Shown: piece by piece, positions 8,172-15,907 of the stretch
Layout of the letters: every line of letters starts with the position of its first letter
Numbering within the stretch: position 1 is the stretch's first letter
Assembly (NCBI GenBank): GCA_022360105.1
Contig: JAKSDL010000930.1
Span: 1-23,482 of the forward strand
DNA from: Pseudomonadota bacterium
Lineage (GTDB): Bacteria; SAR324; XYD2-FULL-50-16; JAHJRI01
Reading direction: 5' to 3'
DNA: 23,482 nucleotides
Position numbers and translations under genes: made by a program
The notes under the pieces: generated by a model
Told to the model about the DNA's origin: nothing
What the model saw: only the letters and a program-made list of their open reading frames with translations
The model's database searches: none

Positions 8172-8454
8172 TTAAAGCACTTTTCTTATCTCCTCGTATC
8201 GTTCTTTTGTAACCTGACCTTTGGAAGATCTTTCTGCCGGAATTGACAAGGCGTCATCGGTAGCCGCGGGATTTCTGCGCAAACCCAACAACCACTTTAC
8301 TGCCGTAACTATCAGGAACACGATCATGATCGTCAAATGACCATCATCCAGCCTCACCCATAAATTTCGGGTAATACCCCCAGCCTTGATTCCAACCGTA
8401 ACCGTGCGCAAGAACGAGAATGGATGCTAATACCAATAGAGCAGTAACTGTCAC
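8172..8454 (-). pseudogene. frameshifted small membrane protein with SHOCT-like C-terminus
   Basis: Two minus-strand frames together form one recognisable small protein. The first (from a GTG at 8454) encodes a signal-peptide-like segment (VTALLVLASILVLAHG) and an aromatic HGYGWNQGWGYY stretch, then hits a TGA near 8359. The second frame continues with a membrane helix (TIMIVFLIVTAVKWLLG) and ends GQVTKERYEEIRKVL, which resembles the end of a SHOCT domain (G-x-I-T-x-x-E-Y/F). Such proteins often sit near metal-resistance genes. A single-base shift around 8359-8365 would restore the gene. No ATG or strong Shine-Dalgarno sequence is seen at the 5' end, so decay is more likely than programmed frameshifting, and a sequencing error is possible. 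Confidence 0.45.
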
Positions 8455-8518
8455 AAGTTTGGATCCTGTTTTAGGTATTGCACCCCTGTCATTTCACCTA
8501 TTTCAATAGAAAGGATTA

Positions 8519-8549
8519 TTTTTCAACGCCGTTGAAAAACTCGTATAAT
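8519..8549 (+). promoter_or_regulatory. palindrome abutting a TATAAT promoter box
   Basis: TTTTTCAAC (8519-8527), GCC, GTTGAAAAA (8531-8539) form a perfect 9-bp inverted repeat. It ends four bases before a consensus -10 TATAAT (8544-8549). The palindrome fills the -35/spacer region, the place for an operator. The promoter would serve the binding-protein kinase gene at 8640. Confidence 0.45.
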
Positions 8550-8639
8550 GATAATAGTGAATTAGAACTTTCTAAAACAGCGTGAATAAAATACTATTAA
8601 ACTTTTGGATATGGTTTAAAACTGCTTGGGTGAAGGTCA

Positions 8640-11096
8640 ATGCAAATGGTTTTTATGTGGATGATTAACAGTATAAAAAAGTTGCATATTGGACTGATTG
8701 CACTGTTTATTGTTTGTCTCAGCCCTCCATCTGTGTTTGGTGAAGCAAAAGGTTCAAAAGATAATGCTGAAGCAGTTATATTGCAGCTCAAGTGGTTTCA
8801 CCAGTTTCAATTTGCCGGATACTACATGGCAGTTGAGAAGGGATATTACAAGGACAACGGTCTCTTGGTTTTTATCAAGGAAGGGGGACCGAATACATTG
8901 GTTGACAAGGAAGTGCTTGAGGGAAGAGCGGATTATGGAGTCTTAGCTTCCGAGTTAATCGAGAAAAGACTAAACGGATCAGAGCTGGTCTTACTTGCGG
9001 CAATTATGCAGCATTCTATTCGAGCCCTGATTGTTCGGAGTGATTCGGAAATCTATTCACCGGCTGATTTGGTGGGTCGCACAACTATGCTTAACCTGAA
9101 TGAACAAGCAGAATTCCTCGAAATGTTCAAGTTTGAGGGTATTGATCCAAAGGTTCTGATCATTATCCAAAAAGAAAAAGACGCCATGGAACAACTGATA
9201 AATGGCAACATTGCTGCCATGAACGGCAGTATCGCTAATCAACCCTTTGTATTTAAAAAACGGGGAGTTGAGGTAAGGTTGATAAGACCTATAACTTATG
9301 GGATCGATTTTTATGGGGATAGTCTGTTTACCTCGGAAGCTGAGGTCAGGAGTCATCCGGATCGTGTTGAGCGTTTCATTTCTGCTAGTCTCCAAGGATG
9401 GGAATATGCTCTTGATAATATAGATGAAACTGTTCATGTGATCTGGTCTAAATACAACTCAGCCAAAAGCAAACAGCAGCTGACATTCGAAGCGGAGGTA
9501 ATTAAAAAGCAGATACTTCCTGATCTGGTCGATCTTGGGCATATTAATCCTCACAGAATCGAAAACATTGCTCATGCTTATCAAAACTTATCGGATACTG
9601 CAGATCCTTCCAATTTGAGGGGCTTTATCTTCACCCCAAAAAGTGCATCACTGGGTAAGTGGTTTACCAGAATTCTAATTATCGGTGTTATTGTCGCTTG
9701 TCTCTTTACCATTAGTCTTGTGGTTTTATTCTTGTTTAATCAGCGTTTAAAGAGAGAGGTAGCAAAACAGACTGAGCAGCTGCTGTCAGCAAATCAGGAA
9801 TTAAAAATGGAGATTTCAGAACGTAAGATTGCTGAACTTGCTGTAAGAGAAAGTGAAGAACGATTCAGGCAATTGGCAGAAAATATCAAAGAGGCATTTT
9901 GGATTGTATCCCCGGACTGGACCGAGGTCTATTACATCAGTCCTGCCTATGAAGAACTTTGGGGTCTATCCTGCGAATCCTTATATAAATCACCTTTTGG
10001 TTGGTTCGATTCTATTGTTGCCGAGGACAAAGTGGTGATTACTACATTCCTTAAGGAAAAGCGAGATAGTGACTTGAAGCGAATTGAATTTCCTGATTAT
10101 TGGATTAATCGACCAGACGGATCAAAAAGATGCATCAGGGCCCGTGGATTCGGTGTTACTGATCACAATGGCGAGATTTATAGAATCGCAGGAATAGCTG
10201 AAGATATTACCCACAGGAAAAAAATAGAAATTGAGCTCAAGAAATTGAACCAGGGATTGGAAAACCGGGTAAAAGAAAGAACAATACAACTAACGGAATC
10301 CAATAAACAATTAAAGAGTGAAATCCAATTCAGGAAACTGGTGGAAGAAAAACTGGTATATGCAAAAGAGTTGTCTGAAGCTGCAAACGCAGCAAAAAGT
10401 GAATTTTTGGCAAACATCTCTCACGAACTCAGAAATCCTATGCACCAGATAATTAACTTTTCAAAGTATGGGGTTTCAAAATTTGATCAAGCAGAGGATA
10501 GTAAAAAATTGCACTACTTTAGGCAGATAAATAAATCAGCTTCAAAATTAATGGTCCTGCTGAACGACCTTTTGGATCTCTCAAAGCTGGAAGCCGGCAA
10601 AATGGAATTTAAAAAAGGGAAATTTGACCTTAAGAAAACTGTCCAGGAAGTGATGGATGAATTTGGACCGATAATAGAAGACAAACATTTGCAATTGAGC
10701 ATGGACTTGCCCCGGGAACCGATAGTTTTAACTTATGATGAATTCCGAATTTCCCAGGTGATTCGCAATCTAATCTCCAATGCTGTTAAATTTACAGAGA
10801 AAAACAAAACAATCAGGGTAGGATTGCAAATGGAAAAGACTGCGAAGTCTGTGAACAGAACGGTCGAACAGGTTAATTTCTTTATCGCAGACCAGGGAAT
10901 TGGTATCCCGAAAGATGAGTTGAACTCTGTATTTGATAAGTTTACTCAAAGCTCAAAAACAAAAACCGGTGCTGGTGGAACAGGCCTGGGCCTTGCTATC
11001 TGCAAAGAAATTATTAAGGAGCACCAGGGTAACATTTGGGCGGAAAGTCTTGAAGAAAAAGGGGCCGTCTTTAAGGTGTCGCTTCCGGTTATTTAG
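8640..11096 (+). CDS. histidine kinase with periplasmic NMT1/THI5-like binding domain and PAS domain
   Basis: The 818-residue protein has an N-terminal signal anchor (about 8-32) and an NMT1/THI5-type solute-binding domain (about 42-335). That domain opens with the typical LQLKWFHQFQFAGYYMAVEKG pattern, in families that bind thiamine pyrimidine precursors, taurine or nitrate-like ligands. A transmembrane helix (about 343-365), a coiled coil, a PAS domain (about 403-525), a second coiled coil and a HisKA domain with phospho-acceptor His595 (SHELRNP) follow. The HATPase has N box RNLISNAVKF, G1 DQGIGIP and G2 GTGLGLAI. It senses an unknown small molecule in the periplasm and autophosphorylates. 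No receiver domain is fused and no response regulator gene lies nearby. Several ATGs occur within the first eight codons; the first has GAAGG upstream. Confidence 0.92.
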   Translation: MQMVFMWMINSIKKLHIGLIALFIVCLSPPSVFGEAKGSKDNAEAVILQLKWFHQFQFAGYYMAVEKGYYKDNGLLVFIKEGGPNTLVDKEVLEGRADYGVLASELIEKRLNGSELVLLAAIMQHSIRALIVRSDSEIYSPADLVGRTTMLNLNEQAEFLEMFKFEGIDPKVLIIIQKEKDAMEQLINGNIAAMNGSIANQPFVFKKRGVEVRLIRPITYGIDFYGDSLFTSEAEVRSHPDRVERFISASLQGWEYALDNIDETVHVIWSKYNSAKSKQQLTFEAEVIKKQILPDLVDLGHINPHRIENIAHAYQNLSDTADPSNLRGFIFTPKSASLGKWFTRILIIGVIVACLFTISLVVLFLFNQRLKREVAKQTEQLLSANQELKMEISERKIAELAVRESEERFRQLAENIKEAFWIVSPDWTEVYYISPAYEELWGLSCESLYKSPFGWFDSIVAEDKVVITTFLKEKRDSDLKRIEFPDYWINRPDGSKRCIRARGFGVTDHNGEIYRIAGIAEDITHRKKIEIELKKLNQGLENRVKERTIQLTESNKQLKSEIQFRKLVEEKLVYAKELSEAANAAKSEFLANISHELRNPMHQIINFSKYGVSKFDQAEDSKKLHYFRQINKSASKLMVLLNDLLDLSKLEAGKMEFKKGKFDLKKTVQEVMDEFGPIIEDKHLQLSMDLPREPIVLTYDEFRISQVIRNLISNAVKFTEKNKTIRVGLQMEKTAKSVNRTVEQVNFFIADQGIGIPKDELNSVFDKFTQSSKTKTGAGGTGLGLAICKEIIKEHQGNIWAESLEEKGAVFKVSLPVI

Positions 11097-11109
11097 GTTG
11101 CAATTTGGG

Positions 11110-11180
11110 CAGGAAACCGGCTTCCGGCAATCCGGATCGTAAACAGACTGTTCTAAATGTTTCATAGATGCCGGTTCCTG
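11110..11180. repeat. structured intergenic inverted repeat
   Basis: CAGGAAACCGGC (11110-11121) pairs with GCCGGTTCCTG (11170-11180) as an 11-bp stem with one bulged A. Inside lie smaller self-complementary parts (CCGG-CAAT-CCGG and AACA-GAC-TGTT). A separate hairpin CTGAAT-CGT-ATTCAG follows at about 11193-11207. It follows the kinase stop and could be a structured RNA, a transcript end or a mobile-repeat relic. No known riboswitch pattern was recognised. Confidence 0.4.
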
Positions 11181-11221
11181 TGGACATCTTCACCTGAATC
11201 GTATTCAGTCCAACTTCTGCC

Positions 11222-11473
11222 TTGGTCAATTACAACTACATTCTAAAGGCACTTTCAGATTCGTTAGGATTGAGCGGGGTCTGCTTGGTAACGCTTTTTA
11301 TCCATTTAAACCTTTTTTCCCAGTGGGTACCTCTAATTCAAGGATTGCTTCTGTTGACCGGTTTGTATCTCGGTATCGACAGGGGTATCAAAGCCCTGGG
11401 CTCTGTTGTAACCAGTGTCCACGAGAGGATATTGGTTTTAATACCAACTGCTGTTTTACCTGGTGCACTGTGA
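11222..11473 (+). CDS. possible small two-helix membrane protein
   Basis: An 83-codon frame encodes two hydrophobic stretches (GLSGVCLVTLFIHLNLF and VPLIQGLLLLTGLYLGI) and a short polar tail, ending LIPTAVLPGAL. The available start is TTG with no visible Shine-Dalgarno sequence. Overlap with other unsupported frames on both strands makes it uncertain. I do not recognise the family. The rest of the 677-base gap between the two kinase genes (11097-11773) contains the structured repeat before this frame and the REP-like cluster after it. Confidence 0.3.
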   Translation: MVNYNYILKALSDSLGLSGVCLVTLFIHLNLFSQWVPLIQGLLLLTGLYLGIDRGIKALGSVVTSVHERILVLIPTAVLPGAL

Positions 11474-11659
11474 TAACGTTGCTGAAGCTTTATATGGGTT
11501 AAGGTGCGTTGTGGGCTGTTGTAGTACGGGTAATCCATCAGTAAAAGTCCTTAATTGATGGGTAAGCTGATAAATTCAGTTACACAAGACATTTAACTTA
11601 AATGGCTTATAGGGAAATAGGATTTCATACGAGATCCTTACCCATCCTACAATTCTATA

Positions 11660-11688
11660 GTAGGTTGGGCCAACGAAGTTTGCCCAAC
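11660..11688 (+). repeat. REP-like hairpin with GTAG tetranucleotide (family A, copy 2)
   Basis: GTAG (11660-11663) directly precedes GTTGGGC (11664-11670), an 11-nt loop and GCCCAAC (11682-11688). On the minus strand the loop is AAACTTCGTTG, identical to the copy at 2543-2571. Two stem pairs differ but are compensated (C-G to T-A and A-T to G-C). Conserved structure with changed sequence supports a genuine repeat family. Confidence 0.7.
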
Positions 11689-11700
11689 ATGGGTTGTAAT

Positions 11701-11737
11701 ATGGGAAAGCTGGGCAGGCTTTGTCGTCCCATCCTAC
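11701..11737 (-). repeat. degenerate REP-like hairpin, inverted relative to its neighbour
   Basis: ATGGGA (11701-11706) pairs with TCCCAT (11727-11732), and CTAC (GTAG on the minus strand) lies one base further on at 11734-11737. A related CCCATCCTAC string occurs at 11641-11650. With the copy at 11660 it forms an inverted pair like the bacterial interspersed mosaic elements built from REPs. Confidence 0.45.
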
Positions 11738-11773
11738 AGGTATATCGAAAGGATTTGAACCAAAAATAAATAT

Positions 11774-13393
11774 CTACAGATTATGTTCATCCAGGGTCTG
11801 TTGCAGGATTTCGCGGGTGATATATTTTTTCTCAATCAGAATTTCCCCAAGTTTTTTGGATTTTTCCTGCCTTTTTGGAATCAGCACGCTAAACACAGCG
11901 CCACCCCCGGGATTGTGCTTTGCCCAGATGTTTCCTCCATGATCGGAGATGATCTGCCTACAGATCGGGAGTCCTAATCCGGTACCTCCAGCACCGGTGT
12001 TGCTTCTGCTGCTTTGCATAAACTTGTCAAACACTAATGTGAGTTCGTCATCGGGAATGCCCATGCCGTTGTCACTGACCGATAACACCAATTTATCTTC
12101 CTTGTTTTCAATGTGGATGATGATCTCCCCACCTGCTTTTGAAAATTTTATTGCGTTGGAAAGCAGGTTTTGGATCACCTGCATAATTCGATTGCTATCC
12201 GCAACAAAAGTATCATCGAATTCCGGATTACCGAAACTTACTTTCAGTCCTTTTTCTTCAATCAGAACAGCGCATTCCTCAATGATGGTATTTACCAGGT
12301 TGGAAAGCGATATCTTTTCGAAAATATATTTGAGTTTTCCCGATTCCAGTTTGGCAAGATCCAATAAATCGTTAATTAGGGCCAAAAGCCTGTTACCGCA
12401 AGACTGGATTTCCAAAAAGTATCCTAAAATCGACTCTTGTTGAGTGGAACTGGCCTTTTGCAACTTGTCGAGACCAAAACTGGAAAAACCAAGAATTCCG
12501 TGTATGGGAGTTCTCAGTTCGTGACTCATGTTGGCCAGAAACTCCGATTTGGCGCTGTTGGCTTCTTCCGCCTGGCTTTTTGCAGTGACTAGTTTCTGTT
12601 CCGCCTGTTTTCTATTCTCAATTTCTGCTTTGAGTTCCTGGTTGGTTTCAGAAAGCTCTTTGGTTCTTTCTTGAACCCTAAGATCCAATTCCTGATTGGC
12701 ATTTTTTAAATCACATTCGACTTTCTTTCTGGCTGCGGCCGCCGAACCAGCTTTGATAATCACAACTATCGTCACCACAAAAAGCAGCAGGGAAATCAAA
12801 AAAGAGCTATAGGAAAAATTCTTGAGCAGAGAGTCCAGGCTCTCTTTTCGCTCGGTGATGTCGTAATGTATCTCGAATGTGCCCAGAAACCGATCGTTTT
12901 TCATGATCGGTGCATATATCTCTACGATATCGAAGTGGGAGGGCTCTCCCTCCGTGGTTTGCATGCCTTTGGTTACGATTTTTGAATGCAGGTTCCCCTT
13001 AACGACAGTCTCAAAAAAATAATGGCTTTTGTTTTTATCACCAATTTCTTTTTGCACCGTTGAGAAGACAATCTCACCGGAGGAAGAGAGAATCTTAAGC
13101 TTGGTGAGCTGAAAACTGTCTTTTATCTGCATGGCTTTATACACCGGTGCTGGATCGATGGTCATCTGATCCGAGTCGGTTAAATCATCCATCAATTCGG
13201 CAGAAAGATACTCAGCTGTGTGGACAGCTGTTTTCTCCACACTGGTAGCCAGGAATTCTGTAAAGGAAGGATAAACGAAAAACAGGTTGTAGATGGGATA
13301 AACAACTATGGCGATCAGGCATAGAAGAAACATCTCAAGTAACATCGATTCGCCAGCTATATTCCGAAAAATCGATTTTATTTTGGCATTCAT
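11774..13393 (-). CDS. membrane histidine kinase with C-terminal MshEN-like tail
   Basis: The 539-residue kinase has a first membrane helix (about 17-40), a periplasmic sensor region (about 40-190, Cache-like by length and position), a second helix (about 194-216), a coiled coil, HisKA with His291 (SHELRTP) and a full HATPase ([24 protein letters not shown]). After the ATPase domain a 30-residue tail reads [20 protein letters not shown] followed by LDEHNL. This matches one half of the MshEN/GspE N-terminal motif (LGxxLxxxGxIxxxxLxxAL), which in other proteins binds cyclic di-GMP. It lies upstream of, and on the same strand as, nothing but intergenic repeats; the sigma-54 activator is transcribed toward it from 14902, about 120 bases away. 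No cognate response regulator is visible, and the activator lacks a receiver domain. Confidence 0.92.
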   Translation of the reverse strand: MNAKIKSIFRNIAGESMLLEMFLLCLIAIVVYPIYNLFFVYPSFTEFLATSVEKTAVHTAEYLSAELMDDLTDSDQMTIDPAPVYKAMQIKDSFQLTKLKILSSSGEIVFSTVQKEIGDKNKSHYFFETVVKGNLHSKIVTKGMQTTEGEPSHFDIVEIYAPIMKNDRFLGTFEIHYDITERKESLDSLLKNFSYSSFLISLLLFVVTIVVIIKAGSAAAARKKVECDLKNANQELDLRVQERTKELSETNQELKAEIENRKQAEQKLVTAKSQAEEANSAKSEFLANMSHELRTPIHGILGFSSFGLDKLQKASSTQQESILGYFLEIQSCGNRLLALINDLLDLAKLESGKLKYIFEKISLSNLVNTIIEECAVLIEEKGLKVSFGNPEFDDTFVADSNRIMQVIQNLLSNAIKFSKAGGEIIIHIENKEDKLVLSVSDNGMGIPDDELTLVFDKFMQSSRSNTGAGGTGLGLPICRQIISDHGGNIWAKHNPGGGAVFSVLIPKRQEKSKKLGEILIEKKYITREILQQTLDEHNL

Positions 13394-13516
13394 AATTGGA
13401 TCGGCAATGGTATTAGCTTATTTGAGTCTAAAAGCAAGCGGGTCTGAAAATGGAGTTATATCCCGCAGTGTAACAAACTTCGCTTCTGTTGCCAATCATT
13501 ATTAAAAAAGCCAGTC

Positions 13517-14902
13517 CTAAATGGTATGCATATAATCTCCTTTTTTAATATCGTATTTTTTCATTCGTTTCCAAACTGTTACACGGCTTACACCCAGAAT
13601 TTCAGCGGCTTTGGACTGATTTCCCTGCACCTGCCGCAGGGTTTTGACCAGAATCGACCTGGGGGTTTGTTCGCTGGTTTCTAACTGAGAATCTTCAGGA
13701 CGATAGGAATCTCCATCCTTAATCTTTGCAGGCAAATGTTCCACGTCGATTCGTTCTCCCTGGCAAAGCACAAAAGCATATTCAATGGCATTACGGATCT
13801 CTCGAACATTGCCAGGCCAGGAGTATTCGCACATCAATTTCAAGGCATCACTGGTAAGCCCTTTTATGGAGCGCTGCCCGCTTTTGATATGCTGATCAAT
13901 ATAGTTTTGAAGAATTATGGGGATGTCCTCTTTTCTTTCAGATACCGCAGGACAATGAATTGGAAAAACATTAATTCTGAAATAAAAGTCTTCCCTGAAA
14001 ACACCCTGGTCAACCAATGCTTCAAGATTTTTATTGGTGGCGGTAATGATCCTTACATCGACAGGAATGGAGCGATTATCCCCGACTCTTTCGATCTCTT
14101 TTTCTTCTAAGACTCGCAAAAGTTTCACCTGGGTTGACAGGGAGATGTCCCCGATTTCGTCCAGAAAAAGGGTTCCCTCATTGGCCGCTTCGAACCTTCC
14201 TATGCGGGTCTGATCAGCTCCTGTAAATGCACCCTTGACATGACCAAACAGCTCACTTTCCAGCAGGTTGTCGTTGAGAGCTGCACAATTGACCTTCACA
14301 AAAGGTTTACCGGCCCTGGCGCCGGCTTCATGAATCGCCCTGGCCACTAATTCCTTGCCCGTGCCACTCTTGCCATTGATCATGACCGGGGCAGTTGTCT
14401 GTGCTACGTTTTCGATGAGCTCAAAAAGCTTTTGCATTTCTTTGGACTTACCTATCAACCCATGGTAACTGCTATCAAGAGAAAACTGCCGACGCAGGCC
14501 TTTAATCTCATCCTGTTGTTTGATCTGTTTGGAAATATCAGTCATAATTTCCAAAGCACCGATAACATTGCCTTCCCTGTCTTTGAGCACCGAGGCATTT
14601 TTTAAAACACTGATGGTTTTCTTCTGCTTGGTTTCGACCAGGCATTCCTTGGCCTGAATTCGACCTTCCTTGTAAAGACTGCACCAATCACCATCATGCT
14701 CCTCGTTAAATATTTTGCAGCCACTGCAATTCAAAACCTGGCAGGATTCTCCATTCAGTTCACCTTGCTCATAGCCTAACATTTGCAAGGCTGCCGGATT
14801 CAAATCCAGGATGTTTCCTTTGGGATCAACAATGATTAGTCCGTCCGGCATGATGTCCAATATAGCGCTGCCATATTCTGATTTGTCCATTTTGTTTTTC
14901 AT
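13517..14902 (-). CDS. sigma-54-dependent activator with cysteine-rich PAS domain
   Basis: The 461-residue regulator has an N-terminal PAS domain (about 10-125), an AAA+ domain and a C-terminal Fis-type helix-turn-helix (about 415-457, [20 protein letters not shown]). The AAA+ domain carries Walker A GKSGTGKE (177-184), the sigma-54 contact loop GAFTGA (224-229) and Walker B LFLDEIGD (245-252). The PAS domain carries Cys54, Cys59, Cys62, Cys74 and Cys87, a cluster able to hold an iron-sulfur centre or respond to redox or sulfur species. There is no receiver domain, so it senses directly. It is divergent from the cytochrome/molybdoenzyme operon, whose promoter is of sigma-54 type with an array of upstream sites, which makes it the likely activator of that operon. 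No clear Shine-Dalgarno sequence is seen; Met5 is an alternative start. Confidence 0.95.
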   Translation of the reverse strand: MKNKMDKSEYGSAILDIMPDGLIIVDPKGNILDLNPAALQMLGYEQGELNGESCQVLNCSGCKIFNEEHDGDWCSLYKEGRIQAKECLVETKQKKTISVLKNASVLKDREGNVIGALEIMTDISKQIKQQDEIKGLRRQFSLDSSYHGLIGKSKEMQKLFELIENVAQTTAPVMINGKSGTGKELVARAIHEAGARAGKPFVKVNCAALNDNLLESELFGHVKGAFTGADQTRIGRFEAANEGTLFLDEIGDISLSTQVKLLRVLEEKEIERVGDNRSIPVDVRIITATNKNLEALVDQGVFREDFYFRINVFPIHCPAVSERKEDIPIILQNYIDQHIKSGQRSIKGLTSDALKLMCEYSWPGNVREIRNAIEYAFVLCQGERIDVEHLPAKIKDGDSYRPEDSQLETSEQTPRSILVKTLRQVQGNQSKAAEILGVSRVTVWKRMKKYDIKKGDYMHTI

Positions 14903-15129
14903 AACTGGGTCGCTGTTTGATGTTTTGAAAATGCTTTGGCGGGCCTATGAGATCACTGGCAGATTATTGATCTGATTGATAGCTAATGGGTTGCCCATTC
15001 GTTACCTCCCCCAAGTTCGCTTACTTTCTTTGCCGGTCGGATCGAGAGAAACTGATTCGCAAATGCACTCCGGACTCCGCTTTTTTATTTGAGATTACCC
15101 TGTTTAATTGCGACAACAGGTGTTTATAT

Positions 15130-15343
15130 TGTTAAGTTTTTATTAACAGTGTTAACCCTAGGTTAACACATTCTGATAATGCTATCAATTAACACTTTAT
15201 TCTAGCTTTAAGTGTCTATATTTAAAGGTTTATTTAGTGATTTTGTTGTGTTTCCGGAAAATCCATCCGTTTGAAAATTAACAGTGTAATGAATTCGTTC
15301 ACTTTCGATAATTGTCGTTAACAATGTGTTAATCTTGTTAACA
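15130..15343. promoter_or_regulatory. array of TTAACA/TGTTAA sites, probable enhancer (UAS) for the sigma-54 activator
   Basis: Ten hexamers (TTAACA or its complement TGTTAA) occur in 214 bases. They include TTAACA-G-TGTTAA (15143-15155), GTTAACC-CTA-GGTTAAC (15151-15167), a near copy TTAACA-G-TGTAAT (15278-15290), TTAACA-ATG-TGTTAA (15318-15332) and TGTTAACA (15336-15343). Another TGTTAACA sits at 15529-15536 just before the cytochrome start. The sites lie about 90-300 bases upstream of the -24/-12 promoter, the normal enhancer range. The remainder of the 14903-15545 gap holds the activator's own promoter region, with an AATGGG-TTG-CCCATT palindrome at 14985-14999. Confidence 0.65.
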
Positions 15344-15419
15344 GGGTTCCTGGTTTTTTTTTAAAGCTTCGAGTTAAAAAAATCATATAAAACAGCCTAA
15401 TAGCTAAATAGAAAACCAC

Positions 15420-15436
15420 TGGCATGTTAGCTGCAA
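15420..15436 (+). promoter_or_regulatory. sigma-54 (-24/-12) promoter of the cytochrome/molybdoenzyme operon
   Basis: TGGCATG-TTAG-CTGCAA matches the RpoN consensus TGGCACG-N4-TTGCA. GG (15421-15422) and GC (15433-15434) are separated by exactly 10 bases. Transcription would start near 15446, about 100 bases before the cytochrome ATG. A divergent sigma-54 activator gene and upstream binding-site array support it. Confidence 0.8.
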
Positions 15437-15545
15437 AATAGGCACCAACTTACTTTAATTCAACAGTTTGTAGAAAATAAAGTTAAAATAAACAGAAGGT
15501 TAGATCAAACTGTTGCCTGGAATAAAGATGTTAACACGAGGAATT

Positions 15546-15878
15546 ATGAAACGAATACTTCGATTATCAATTGCCACCCTGGTGATCTCCACGATGCTGG
15601 CCCAAACTCTTTACGCTAAGAAACCTAATGCAAGAAAAGGCAAGTATCTATTCCGAAAGCATTGCCGAACCTGCCACAGCGAGCAAGGCGAAGCAAAAGA
15701 ACTAAGTCCAATCAGCAAAACCCAGGCGGAGTGGACAGCAATTTTTAAAGATGGAGAATTCAAGCAACTAACATGCAACGGCGCCTGGGCAAAGCTAAAA
15801 GAAAAAGATCTGATTGATACCTATGCCTATATGCATAATCACGCATACGATTCACCTTCCCCTCTTAAATGTAAGTAA
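15546..15878 (+). CDS. periplasmic monoheme c-type cytochrome
   Basis: The 110-residue product has a signal peptide (MKRILRLSIATLVISTMLAQ, cleavage near LYA) and one haem-binding CRTCH motif early in the mature protein. A later TCNGAW cysteine and LIDTYAYMHNHAY follow, where a distal ligand could lie. The ATG at 15546 is preferred over an upstream TTG in the same frame because GAGG precedes it at proper spacing. It is the first gene after the sigma-54 promoter and 29 bases upstream of the molybdoenzyme gene, so it probably passes electrons to or from that complex in the periplasm. I do not recognise a named subfamily. Confidence 0.85.
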   Translation: MKRILRLSIATLVISTMLAQTLYAKKPNARKGKYLFRKHCRTCHSEQGEAKELSPISKTQAEWTAIFKDGEFKQLTCNGAWAKLKEKDLIDTYAYMHNHAYDSPSPLKCK

Positions 15879-15907
15879 CCAATTCCTTATTCCGGTCTGG
15901 AGAACAT

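Noticed and set aside
8340..8375. Third selenocysteine candidate at the TGA in the SHOCT-like gene
   Set aside because: Read-through in that frame gives no membrane helix or SHOCT end; the recognisable continuation is in another frame, so a frameshift explains it better.
11097..11221. Riboswitch (thiamine type considered because of the THI5-like sensor)
   Set aside because: The conserved thiamine pyrophosphate aptamer motifs (CTGAGA and the ACCTGA...GG core) are absent.
11089..11229. 46-codon leftward frame from a TTG opposite the kinase 3' end
   Set aside because: It looks superficially protein-like, but it has no start signal, coincides with the inverted repeat and overlaps the kinase stop.
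11641..11737. CRISPR-like repeats
   Set aside because: The related strings are hairpin repeats with irregular spacing and inverted orientation, not direct repeats with unique spacers.
11949..12443. 164-codon plus-strand frame
   Set aside because: It is an antisense shadow of the kinase catalytic domains and lacks any domain pattern.
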